The position numbers and the translations under genes are program-made. The notes beneath the pieces were generated by a model, which saw nothing but the letters and a program-made list of their open reading frames with translations, ran no database searches and was not told the DNA's origin. This document shows positions 47,547 through 57,301 of a stretch of 64,000 nucleotides of DNA, piece by piece; positions within the stretch are counted from its first letter, which is position 1; each line of letters opens with the position of its first letter. The DNA lies in the NCBI GenBank assembly GCA_028023455.1, contig JAQFVV010012405.1, positions 4,921,334-4,985,333 of the forward strand. Direction: 5' to 3'. The stretch comes from Epiperipatus broadwayi (Eukaryota > Onychophora > Udeonychophora > Euonychophora > Peripatidae).

Positions 47547-47572
47547 GTGTTCGAACCCCATGTTGGGCATCA
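47547..47572 (-). promoter_or_regulatory. tRNA-Lys primer-binding site of LTR retrotransposon 1
   Basis: On the minus strand, two bases after the LTR end, TGATGCCCAACATGGGG and the next TTCGAACAC match the complement of the 3' end of animal tRNA-Lys(CUU) (TGGCGCCCAACGTGGGG, then CTCGAACCC) with few mismatches. The complementarity reaches beyond the usual 18 nt into the T-loop. Confidence 0.8.
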
Positions 47573-47574
47573 TT

Positions 47575-49227
47575 TGTAACAAGATTCTGTCAATAAAAAA
47601 CCTTTACGAATTATTCCAAGTCTAATTACTTATTATTTTATGTTATTAAACCATATTAAATATTAATGATTTTTAAGAACCTGTTACTCAAGGAGAGAAA
47701 TAAATATGATTAATATTTACATATTAATCATACCCCCAACAAAACAGATTTAATAAAAGTATTAAAACAATGGTCACTTTTCCAGACTGAGGTCACTCTC
47801 CCTGGCTACATAAAATGTCTTATGGGATATTTATATTAGGTTTAAATCCTAGGGCATTATCTAATCAACTAGACTAGATCCCACAAGACAATGTCAGCAT
47901 GCCTCAAGCACTTAACCCATGAATAGCTATTAAGCATAAGATCAGTATCACAGAATATTTAAATAAAATTGTTTACTCAAAATTAAATTGAGAGGGAGAG
48001 AAATATAAAACAACACTATTAATTTACAAACACATTTATTAAATAATATAACATAAATAATAATGAATATTTAAAAACAAAACAAAATATGACTATATAT
48101 AAATTGCTATAATTTATAGCAATCTTATTTAAATGTAGTTATTATTAATATTTATGAATATCTAAAGTTCTATTTAAGATAAAGTTTAAAAGTTCAATAC
48201 TGATATAAACAATCCAAAAGTTCTATTAATGATGACAATGAATGTATTTACCCAGCTCTAAGCATAGTCTGGTTTTTCATATGAGTGATCACCCCTGTCT
48301 TCTGATCTGGTCAAAGTCTTGGTAGGTGTATATTTTAGTACAAGTAAAGCTTCCTCTTTGTTCTGTGTCCTACAGTGTGGGATGTTTCCATGGCAGGCTC
48401 AAACATTGGAAAAAGAAAAAGGAAAGTCAGAGTAATATATCATTGCATCTGGATAACATACTCAGAAAAGCAAGTGGTAGAAAAGAACAAACACTCAGCT
48501 TTTGGGTCTGGTCATGCATTTGTCTCTTGGCATGATCATAAAAAATGTTTTCATTATGCCAGACTTCATTGTTTTAGCTGCTTGTAGATTTAACTTTGGT
48601 TAACTCTCTGGTCATATATATTATTTTTTTAAACTGACTTCTATTATCTCAATAGTCTGAATAATCTGAATAATATGACATCTGAATCACTGAAGAATCT
48701 GAATAACTGCAGAATCTGAGTAATAACCATAGGGAATTTCAGCTTTTTATATACTCTGATCCTATCCCCTGCTTGAATTTTCACCCACGCTATCAATCCA
48801 TTTGATCTTTATTTTTTTAATTAGTAATTTTTTTTATTCTCCTATTTTTCCATTTTAATTATACCAAAATAAGTCTTATATTGTTTATTTAACCAGTATG
48901 GAATCTTCATCTCCAGAACCTGATTAATCTTGTACAATTTATTTCAATTCATTATAAACTTTTAATTAAAAAATGCTTTTAACCAAAAGTACTTTTGAAA
49001 GAATTATATAAAAATAGAATACACACACAAAAAAAAAAGAATAAAAGAAAGATATGTTTTTAACCTACTTTCCCATATTAGTACTTTTTTTAATTTTAAC
49101 TTTTCTTTTTTTTTAAACTATTAAATATTGATATATAATTGTAATTTTTCTCTATCCTATTTTAAAAATAAATCATGTAACCCATATATATATACACATA
49201 CACAATGTATATATACACATCATTATA
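47575..49227 (-). repeat. LTR retrotransposon 1, 5' LTR
   Basis: In plus-strand reading it begins TGTAACAAGATTC and ends CATCATTATA, the last bases corresponding to CATCATTACA in the other LTR. It lacks the SINE and retains the empty site. Confidence 0.85.
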
Positions 49228-49660
49228 ATATATATATATATGAAATCAGTCAGCATACAACAAATGAACTTCTGTTGTTTTTTTTTCTCCTGAATTTTGT
49301 ATATAACTATTTTTTATATTTTTTTTAAATTAGTATATAAACATTTTCTGTAATTTTGTATATAACTATCAAACAATTGTAAAGTTCTCATATAACTTCC
49401 CTTTTCTTGATGCAAATCAGGATTTTCTTCACTAAAGTTAAGTATGTGACCACCGAAGCACAATCTTAAGAGTAAATCACATGACGTTGGGTTTAGTATA
49501 TATATCTGGAAATAAATTTCTGATTGATTAATAAAATCCTAGCAAAAGCATTGTAGACAATCGTTCTGATATACGAAAGAAGACAAAGTTAAAGAGGTAT
49601 CTTTTTAACTTTAAAAATGCATTGATATTTTCTGACACCAGAGGGCTATTCATTTATATT
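49228..49660. other. AT-rich DNA, no gene seen
   Basis: A TA run borders LTR element 1, then T-rich sequence with a hydrophobic chance frame. Nothing recognised. Confidence 0.6.
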
Positions 49661-49669
49661 CAAGTAGTT

Positions 49670-50235
49670 GTGATGGAAAAAAGAATAGATGCATTAATAA
49701 AAAATAGGGAATTGGGGAGATGGAGAATGAGTATTGAATGTAAAAAGAGTTTAAATATATATAGAAGTAACAGAATATTGAGTGCGAGTTAATTTATGAT
49801 AATAGCAAGAAAACAGTTTACTGTTTAAGGCTCAAACAGGATCATTAGCAACAAGGGAGTATACACATAAATGGAAAAATGTGGGTGATTTAGTCTGCAA
49901 GTTATGTAAGAAAGGTATGGAAAATTTTAGGCATCTGTTAATTGAATGTAAATGCTTACAAGCAGAAAGAGTACAATTAATAAGTTGTGGGAGAATAAGT
50001 GATACAGAAAGTCATTAATTGGTTTTTATGCTGGATTTGGACAAAGATAAGGGGGAACTAGATATAAAGGCAATAGAAAAGACAAAGATAATGTTGTGGA
50101 AATAGGATGGAGCAGGATAGAGAAGAATATATAGGAAAAACTTAGAGTGGGGTATAAGGTGGCTAACAAATTTTTCTTGGGCACAGTGACTGAGAGATCA
50201 CTAACTCCAATAAAGGAGAAGTCATAGTGCATCAC
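49670..50235 (+). pseudogene. LINE 3' end fragment with Cys/His motif
   Basis: The plus strand near 49829 reads KAQTGSLATREYTHKWKNVG, then VCKLCKKGMENFRHLLIECK and LQAERVQLI. That is a RxxTGxLxTxxxxHKW...CxxC...HxxxxC domain, as found at the C terminus of many LINE polymerases. Upstream (49673-49760) ERKRI-like basic sequence with RWRMSIECKKSLNIYR probably belongs to the same domain. Downstream frames are broken. It is not family A. The clade was not determined. Confidence 0.7.
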
Positions 50236-50239
50236 ATTA

Positions 50240-51520
50240 CAGTTGCAATAAATTAATCTCAAAACATAACATATACATTTTACATATGATACTAAAAATA
50301 GAACCTCACTCTTTTAAGTTAATGTTAAAAATAGATGAATTATGATTCAATAATAGTTTTAGCCTCAGTGCTAAAATTTGGAGGCTCTAAAACCAAAAAA
50401 AGAGAAGAGTGTATACAGATAGTGGTGTGGGGCAGATCCTAGGCTGCACAAGTAAATAAAACTATTGCCCTGCATAATTTGATACAAAGTTGCCATTGCT
50501 CAAACTTATTATGAATTCTGAACTTTAAATCATCAAGTATATATTTATTAAAATATTTACTGACTTCATAACTTACTGACCAAATAAGTTAAATAACAAT
50601 ATTGATAGATTTAGATTAAATATAAGCATATATATTTTAAAAAAAGAACCAAATATGTATTAGTTTTTGAGTTATAGCTTCATTATTTTTAATTTTTACC
50701 GCGTTTATTTCAAATTAATCATAACTTTTTTGCTATTTTCAAAGAAAAAGAGCCAATAAAAGATAGATATACGAAAACAGTAGAATATGAGACTATTACA
50801 AATTATGGCAAAAAGGGAATTTATTGATTATTCACTACAATGCAATACACAGAAGTATAATTTAAGCATTAACTTTAAACATAACTCAAATATTATAATT
50901 CAAAGTGTGTATATATATAATGTATACGCTACATTTATTCCCCCTCCCCTCAATTTTAGTACAAAAATTACTTTAACAAATTATTTCTGAAGACTTTATT
51001 ATAATCTTATAGAAATCTTATAGACAAGAAAAACAAAAATCTTTCTTTTTTTTTTAAAAAAAGAACCTTATAACCAAATGAGGAATAATGGGGGAGGTAG
51101 GGATAAAATTAATCATTTCTAATGTAAAAGAAAAAAAAAGTAAAGGAAGTCTAATGAATGATTAATAAAAATTATTAAATAGTTACTGTATTCTCTGAAA
51201 GAAAGATAAAAGATATGACTGTTATTATTAAAAGATGAATCATGATTAGTTTTCTGTCAATAGACTTACTTTTTATATGATTTGATTTAAAAAAATATTG
51301 ACATTTTCCACTTAGCAGAATAATAAATTAAATGTGGAGCTTCATAGTAAATCTAAATTTTAAAGACAGGAATTAAAATCCTGATATAGACTTTAATTGA
51401 CTGTGATTATTGTAGATATTTGTTTGATGTATTGAAAGCTACATTCATAATTGAAAAAACATATTCAACAAATTTTAAAATATCATCTACACATCTTTTC
51501 TTTTCAAGAATAGTTCATAA
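50240..51520. other. Mostly unrecognised AT-rich DNA
   Basis: No gene seen. The stretch 51290-51480 resembles 31015-31110 (AATAAATTAAATGTGRARCTT) and may be the endonuclease-to-RT linker of another RTE-like LINE, at low confidence. Confidence 0.4.
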
Positions 51521-51524
51521 TTTA

Positions 51525-52320
51525 CCATATATATAAATGAATAGCTTCTTTTTAAAATTTGTTTTTATATGACAGTTATAAAAATAAAATAATGCACCAA
51601 TGTTTCGACTATTTATAATAGTCTTTTTCAAGGAGCACTAAAAATATCAATATATAATAATAAATATAAAATATCACATTTTTCAAACAAATCCAAAATT
51701 ATTAAAAACATACTAAAAAATTATCTTTTCCTCATCGTCTTTTCTATTACAAACAATCTCAAAATTTTATCAAATTTTTTACATTTATACACCCATCCAA
51801 AATACTCTAAAAACATTTAATTAACAAATCTATTTTTTTCTTTTCTATTAGCATTCTATTTAATTTTACTAATGTAAATTCCTTCCTCTTTCATGATATG
51901 ACTTTATACGTTCTAAAGGTTTTATTTCAAAAATTAATAAAGGAAGGAATTTACATTAATGAAATGAATTAAATAGAATGATAATATAAAAAAAAAATAA
52001 TAGATTTTTTAATTAAATGTTTTTGGGGATTTTTTTTTGATTATAAATATAAAAAAATAAAATTAAATTTTGGATTTTTTTGAATAGGAAGGATATTGAG
52101 ATAAGAGAATTTTTTAGTACTTTTTTAATGTTTTTGGATTTTTTTGGAATATGTGAAATTTTATTTTTAATATTATATATTTGTATATTTATTTTTTAGT
52201 GTTCCTTGAAAAAGATTATTGTAAAATAATCAAAATGTTGGTGTGTTATTTCATTTTTATAATAGTCATATAAAAAACAAGTTTTAAAAAGAAGTTTGGT
52301 ATATTCATTTATATATACCA
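51525..52320. mobile_element. Foldback element D
   Basis: The left arm (51525-51660) and right arm (about 52190-52320) are inverted copies. CTTCTTTTTAAAATTTG, TTTTTATATGACAGTTATAA and TTTTTCAAGGAGCACT on the left face TAAAAAGAAG, TTATAATAGTCATATAAAAA and AGTGTTCCTTGAAAAA on the right. A second, inner inverted pair (about 51847-51895 and 51935-51980) flanks the centre. The same terminal sequence recurs in foldback E at 63.5 kb, so this is a family. No coding sequence. Confidence 0.85.
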
Positions 52321-52345
52321 TTGGTATATTCATTTATATATACCA
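52297..52345. repeat. Tandem pair of palindromic 25-bp units
   Basis: TGGTATATTCATTTATATATACCA occurs twice in a row with one extra T between the copies. The ends of each unit are complementary. It lies at the outer edge of foldback D, so it may reflect terminal sequence or a target duplication. Confidence 0.75.
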
Positions 52346-52679
52346 TAATCAAGTTAGATTGGCACTTACCATCTTTTATATGATGACAATAATATTTCAA
52401 ATAGGTGGAAGGAATGAGTAGTGTGATTATCTTTTGAATAATGGCATAAGAATTGGAATGATAAATCTTAAAAGAATAGAGTTTAATATATCAACCACAC
52501 AGTTCTTTCTTTCCAAAATAGTTCATAAATATCTAATATAGAATTCTGCTTCCGGTTCTTAAACAGCAAGCAACATGAACAACAGCTCTCCTCAAAAATT
52601 GAAATAGGCAGGAAAGGGGGTATTAAACCCCATTCCAAACCCCTAAATACAAGGTAAGAGAAGTTCTATACATTTAAAA

Positions 52680-54276
52680 AATGGAATGTGACAATGATAT
52701 AGATAATATACACAGCAATTCAAGCTTAAAATATGACAGTCATTCAACAGAAATGATGGTGGAAATCTTCCTAGCTATAATAACAAATCTCAGCCTCCAT
52801 CTGGGATTAAAACCCTTCCCATTAGCAATACTAAGCACCAAATAATTACTAACAACACTAAAATGCAAGAAATTATACAAACTTCGTCAGTTATAAGCAA
52901 TAGCGTTAGTCTCCCATTGGGCAAAATAACAGTTAATTTTAATAATACATACAAAAACAGTAACAACACTCACTGTATTTTTCAAACTTCTTTAGCAGAC
53001 ATAAATAAACACAATTCATCCTCAACCACATCCCTGAAACTCTCTCAGAATAATACGGAACAAAAAAAATATCGGAAAAAATCTATCTGAAGAAAGTTCA
53101 AAAAAATCTTTTAAATCACCAGAGGTCACCAAATTTGCTGCTGTAACATCAGTAATTGTCAACAGTATTTCAGGAAAAAAAATGTGCTGCTGTAACATCA
53201 GTAATTGTCAACTGTATTTCAGGAAAAAAAATGAAATAATAAATAAAAAATAATCAACAAAACCCATTCACAAACAAATGAAAATATCAAACTAGATAAT
53301 CCTCTAATATCTACATCATTCGAACATTTCAAAACAGCCTCACAAAAGCCACCTGTCCAAAAAAAATCTATATCCTATGCTAATGCTCTAAATATCAACA
53401 AAAACGTTAAAACCACAGAGACTAACTCAGTCGGCAATATCAATAAAATACTTATAGACATATCGGAATATGAAGTAGAAATCACAACAGAAGATAATCA
53501 ACCCCATCAATCAATTAAGATATTAGATTATAATAATATTACCAACAAAATACATCAAAACATAAATGATAATTTCAACAAAACTATCCCAAACATGCTC
53601 TATAAATATCTCCAAAATTATTACAATGACAAAACTTTAATCCTAGCAGTAATGAATGAAAACTTTTCATTATAAAAACTCCCCATGGAGCATTTATACT
53701 CCGTAATTAAACAACATGGTACAGAATTGGGAATTTATCAAATACTAACTCACCCTAATGACAGAATGTGGCAATAGAATTTAAGACCTGGGTGGATAGG
53801 CTCCTATTTAAAAACAACAATAAAACACTGGGAAACAAAATACTTTGCACTGTAGAAATGAACAGACCTATGGTACTACAAGGAAAATCAAAAACTGCCT
53901 AACAAGATTCACTGGACAAGAGCTCCAAAATATCCTCAATCCCTATGGCACTGTTTCAAAATTTAAATTCCTCCCGGACCTCATCTTGGGTGGAAACATA
54001 ATATCAAACACGGCAATCTTCTCACTAGCCATGAAAAAAATGTTTCTCCCACTGATATCCCTACTGTAGTTAATGCAAGAGGTTCACCAATGGTCCTAAC
54101 ATCCAGGGGTGTGTGGCCTCAGTGCTTTCACTGTTTACAAAGGACATACTTTATAAAAGACTATTTGGCACATATATGCACTACCTGCAATCAAAAGAAA
54201 GGCCCATCACTGCAGTGGAAATAATATAGAAACAACAACAGTTACAGACACCAAACAATCACCTAAAACAGACAAC
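52680..54276 (+). pseudogene. LINE ORF1, N-terminal part (RRM-like and zinc knuckle)
   Basis: The nucleic-acid-binding protein of the LINE. The first 500 codons are Asn/Ser/Thr-rich and low in complexity (open frame 52863-53090 and continuing pieces). Near 53900 comes LTRFTGQELQNILNPYGTVS and SNTAIFSLAMKK, resembling an RRM fold with the typical spacing to IPTVVNARGSPMVL and the zinc knuckle region WPQCFHCLQRTYFIKDYLAH followed by CTTC (54105-54200). The knuckle cysteine before YLAH is Tyr here. A 49-bp tandem duplication (53136-53233) and several frameshifts disrupt it. The reading resumes after the LTR element at 59264. Confidence 0.7.
53136..53233. repeat. 49-bp tandem duplication in ORF1
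   Basis: Two units starting at 53136 and 53185, each TGCTGCTGTAACATCAG onward to GGAAAAAAAATG, differ by about one base, so the event is recent compared with the general decay of the LINE. Confidence 0.9.
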
Positions 54277-54280
54277 AATA

Positions 54281-56241
54281 TGTAACAGTTGCGAGGTTCA
54301 AACCCTGTTACAAGAAAGGGAAAAGCGCGTACGCATTACCCTCAAATACCAGCATATATTCAAGCAAGTGATAAAGGGTTAAAATATATATAGTTATTCA
54401 TATATATATACGTGCGTGAAATAAATTTTAAACTCTTTTTCATTAGTATTTTTTTTAAAAAATAAATAAATGGGGAAGGGATTAATTAGTAAACATTATT
54501 TATTTAGAATGTTTTACTTTTAAAATAGTACAAATTAACAAAATTACAGTTGTGTGCAAATATGTTATATATTGTTTATTGATTTAAGTTTAATTATATT
54601 TAAAATTAACGAGGGTAGCGAAGAGGGAATGTTGTTTGTGCCTTCAAGCAGTTTTATGTTGAAATCACAATCGCTAATTACTATGAAAATAAAATTCCAA
54701 GAAAAAGCCAGAGAATGTTTGACCAAAACAATGGAAATGAAAATTTAAAGAAAGAAAAGTAATTTAGAAAGGCAAAACTATTCAAAGAAAAAGTCTTAGA
54801 TTGAAGATCCGATAAAAAAAAGAAAATTTCCTTTGTATGAGAAATGAAAATTAATTAGAAAAAGAAATTAATTATTGAGAGGAATTTGGGAAATAAAAAA
54901 GAGAGCGATTTTAGTTAGATCTTGACCATTGAAAGAGATAGACTAAAACGCTATAGAAGATATATCTAACATGATGGGGTAAAAACCTTACGTAAAGGGT
55001 TTACTCACCCATAGTCGATGCGAACTGACCAGAAGCCGCCGGCTGCCAAAGAACCTCAGAACCTAGTGAATATTCCAGATAGTGGAAAAGAAAAGAAATA
55101 GAAGTGAATCGTATGTATAAAAATATAAATTCAGTTAATTTGAAAGTTACATTAAACAAGACTTCAACTACGACTCCAACATTACTCATGGTAATTTAAA
55201 CATCGGATTCGTCAGAAAAAAATTATATCTTCGCGCTTTCATAAAACTACTCCAGATACTACCGGATAGCAGAAATCCATTTGATATGCCTCATTACATT
55301 CGAATCCCAGACCCTGGGGTTTTTGTCAGGTAAACTGAACTCTGTTTTATATCTCTCAAAATTGTTTATGGCTACCCTCGAAAATAATAACTTTCTTAAA
55401 TCATTTTATAACATAATATTATTGCGCACAATTGTATAGTAAACATTTTTTTTCTTATATATAAAAATTAATGTGTTTATTTTAAATTTACTGTTATATC
55501 ATTTCATTCATAATTTGGGGAACTGACTATATGTTTTAGAGGGGAGGGATAAGAGTTTATTTCCATAGATGGCAATGAGAAAGTAATAATAGATTTTAAT
55601 ACAAATTTATCTTTGCGTGAGAATTATTTAATAATTATGGTTTACATATTTTTTTTATCACTTCATTCGCTAAATAAATTCCAATAATTCAAATATGTCC
55701 GAGGTAAGCAGATATATAATAGTATATTTTCAGTTAAGTACAAACCTATATATATATATAATTTTTATTGTTAACGCCATTCATCCGATAGGTTTCCTCC
55801 CCACCCTGGGAGTGAGTTAGCTGGGGTTGGGCACTCCATTAATCAGGAAATATAATTCTCATTGTAATAGTGGGTTTGGCGGTTGAGGTCATTGATAAAG
55901 TGACGCTCATAAATATATTCTCCCGTAGACTTTTTTTTTGAGATTTAGATTTTATTCAAGATACCAGGGCTACCGTAAATTTTATTCATTAGTCTTAAAT
56001 TCTAATTACGCAATATTTAAAATTTGTGTCAAGTAAACAATACTTGCCTAAGAATTCGCATCAGAATTCGCTTTGGTGGGTAATAATTAACTATTACCTA
56101 CAGGTGTTATGGTGACTAAACAGCCATAGAAATTCCATTCAGTCATCGGTTAGGCTCCTTGGTCCACTTCTTGAAATCTATATTATTTAGTTAAGTTCAC
56201 CAACGTCGAATAAGATGTGGTAAAAGGAAAAGCCCATTAAA
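54281..56241 (+). repeat. LTR retrotransposon 2, 5' LTR
   Basis: Starts TGTAACAG and ends about AGCCCATTAAA, immediately before the primer-binding site. The end lacks the usual CA. Colinear with the 3' LTR over its full length. CpG sites such as ACGTGCGTG near 54410 are preserved in both. Confidence 0.9.
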
Positions 56242-56242
56242 A

Positions 56243-56260
56243 TGGCGCCCAACATGGGGC
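56243..56260 (+). promoter_or_regulatory. tRNA-Lys primer-binding site of LTR retrotransposon 2
   Basis: TGGCGCCCAACATGGGGC is complementary to the 3' end of animal tRNA-Lys(CUU) including CCA, with one mismatch (A where G is expected). It lies one base after the LTR end. Confidence 0.9.
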
Positions 56261-56498
56261 TATGAAAGTAGGAGAATGGCAGGTTAATAAAGATAATTGA
56301 TTATTTGTTCCGTTTTTTGTGTGAGTTTAATTATATTGCCTCACAAATATTGCTTTAAAAAAATAAAGCACTAGACAGAGGAAAAGTTAGGAGCGAGAGG
56401 TTGAGGTTCAACAGTAAGGCAGGTAACAGTCAGGATAGTATTTTGTGAGCTGGGGTGAGGAGCCCGGCATGTTATATATATAAGAGAAAATTTTTTTT

Positions 56499-57240
56499 AT
56501 GTATCTCACAGATAAATCAAGGGAAACCGATATGTTGAATATTATTATGAGAAAGTTACAGGAGATGGAAGAAAAAATGGAATTAAGATTTGACGAAATG
56601 AGGGAAATGTATAAAAAGCACGAAATTAATATAGCATTAGAAAAGAAATTAGACAAGCAGGTAGGGGAAGGCGAAAGAGAAGAAATCCCAACCAAAGAGA
56701 AGATGACCTAGAAGAAGGGCAAATGAAAGTCGAGATAGAAAAGAAAGAGGAAGTAAGGAAAAAGAAAGACCAAGTAGAAGAAAATAGTATAGTAGAAGAC
56801 AAGGATGATTCTGTTACATGCTCGGTATCGCAGTCTCAGGTAAACCAGTTCCTGAAAATTAGAGTGTTCACAGGGTAAATGGGCGATGCGCCAATGGAAA
56901 ATTTAAAAGGCTTAGAACGATATGTTGATTTTGATGAATGGGGAAGTAAGCAGGGACAAAAGAGGCATGAAAGATATTTTACCATTAATGTATGTGGGAG
57001 TAAGCGTGAACAATGGATATATGTATGGAAAAAGAAAAAGAAGAGAAATTGCGAAGCGCCAAGTGAAAACTTAGAAGGCATAGAAATATATTTTAACTTT
57101 GATGTAGGGGAAAGTAAGCGGGGACGAAAGATGTACGAAAGGTATTTTACCAGTAACGTAGATGGAAGTAAGCGTGGACAAAAGATATACGTATGGAAAA
57201 AGAAAAAGAAGGGAAATCGTGGGAATTTTTTTATAAATAT
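56499..57240 (+). pseudogene. gag-like region of LTR retrotransposon 2
   Basis: The frame at 56499-56711 begins MYLTDKSRETDMLNIIMRKL and is a Lys/Glu-rich predicted coiled coil (MEEKMELRFDEMREMYKKHE). After a broken basic stretch, the plus strand from 56842 reads VNQFLKIRVFTG, stop, MGDAPMENLKGLERYVDFDE. This aligns with NQFLKIQLFSG and PMEHLNSLE...YF in LTR element 1, so both are one gag family. Beyond the core, instead of a capsid domain, there are two tandem units of about 60 residues (GSKQGQKRHERYF...YVWKKKKKRN and GESKRGRKMYERYF...YVWKKKKKGN). The protein is therefore truncated and repeated. Whether it is still made is unknown. Confidence 0.65.
56935..57210 (+). repeat. Basic tandem repeats in the gag-like region
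   Basis: Two DNA units of about 170-180 bp share GGAAGTAAGC, GGTATTTTACCA-like and TATGGAAAAAGAAAAAGAAG segments. Each unit contains two weaker sub-repeats around AGTAAGCGKGRAC. They expand the coding frame without breaking it. Confidence 0.7.
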
Positions 57241-57290
57241 AATTATTTCAGACCTCAAAATAAGTATACCCCATTTTGAAGTCTTTCTGA

Positions 57291-57301
57291 CAAGGGGGCA
57301 T
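57291..57301 (+). other. Polypurine tract of LTR retrotransposon 2
   Basis: CAAGGGGGCAT lies directly before the TGTAACAG start of the 3' LTR, the expected position for the plus-strand primer. It is short and not purely purine. Confidence 0.55.

Larger units (their letters stand above)
42855..49227 (-). mobile_element. LTR retrotransposon 1, gag-only, minus strand
   Basis: Two long direct repeats (42855-44765 and 47575-49227) enclose about 2.8 kb. Read on the minus strand the parts are in canonical order: 5' LTR, a tRNA-Lys-type primer-binding site, a decayed gag, a polypurine tract and the 3' LTR. No protease, reverse transcriptase, RNase H or integrase motif is visible in any frame, so it would depend on enzymes supplied by another element. 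The two LTRs have diverged clearly, with several indels: about 85 bp is extra near 48080-48165, and about 190 bp is extra near 44460-44650. It is therefore old. It lies in a TA run, so the target-site duplication cannot be read. Confidence 0.8.

Noticed and set aside
55001-55189. 62-codon minus-strand frame repeated at 58022-58210
   Set aside because: Same reason: a duplicated LTR sequence, antisense, with no recognisable protein features.
56836-57258. 140-codon minus-strand frame opposite the gag-like region
   Set aside because: The plus strand carries the recognisable gag core and the basic repeats; the minus frame is its shadow.
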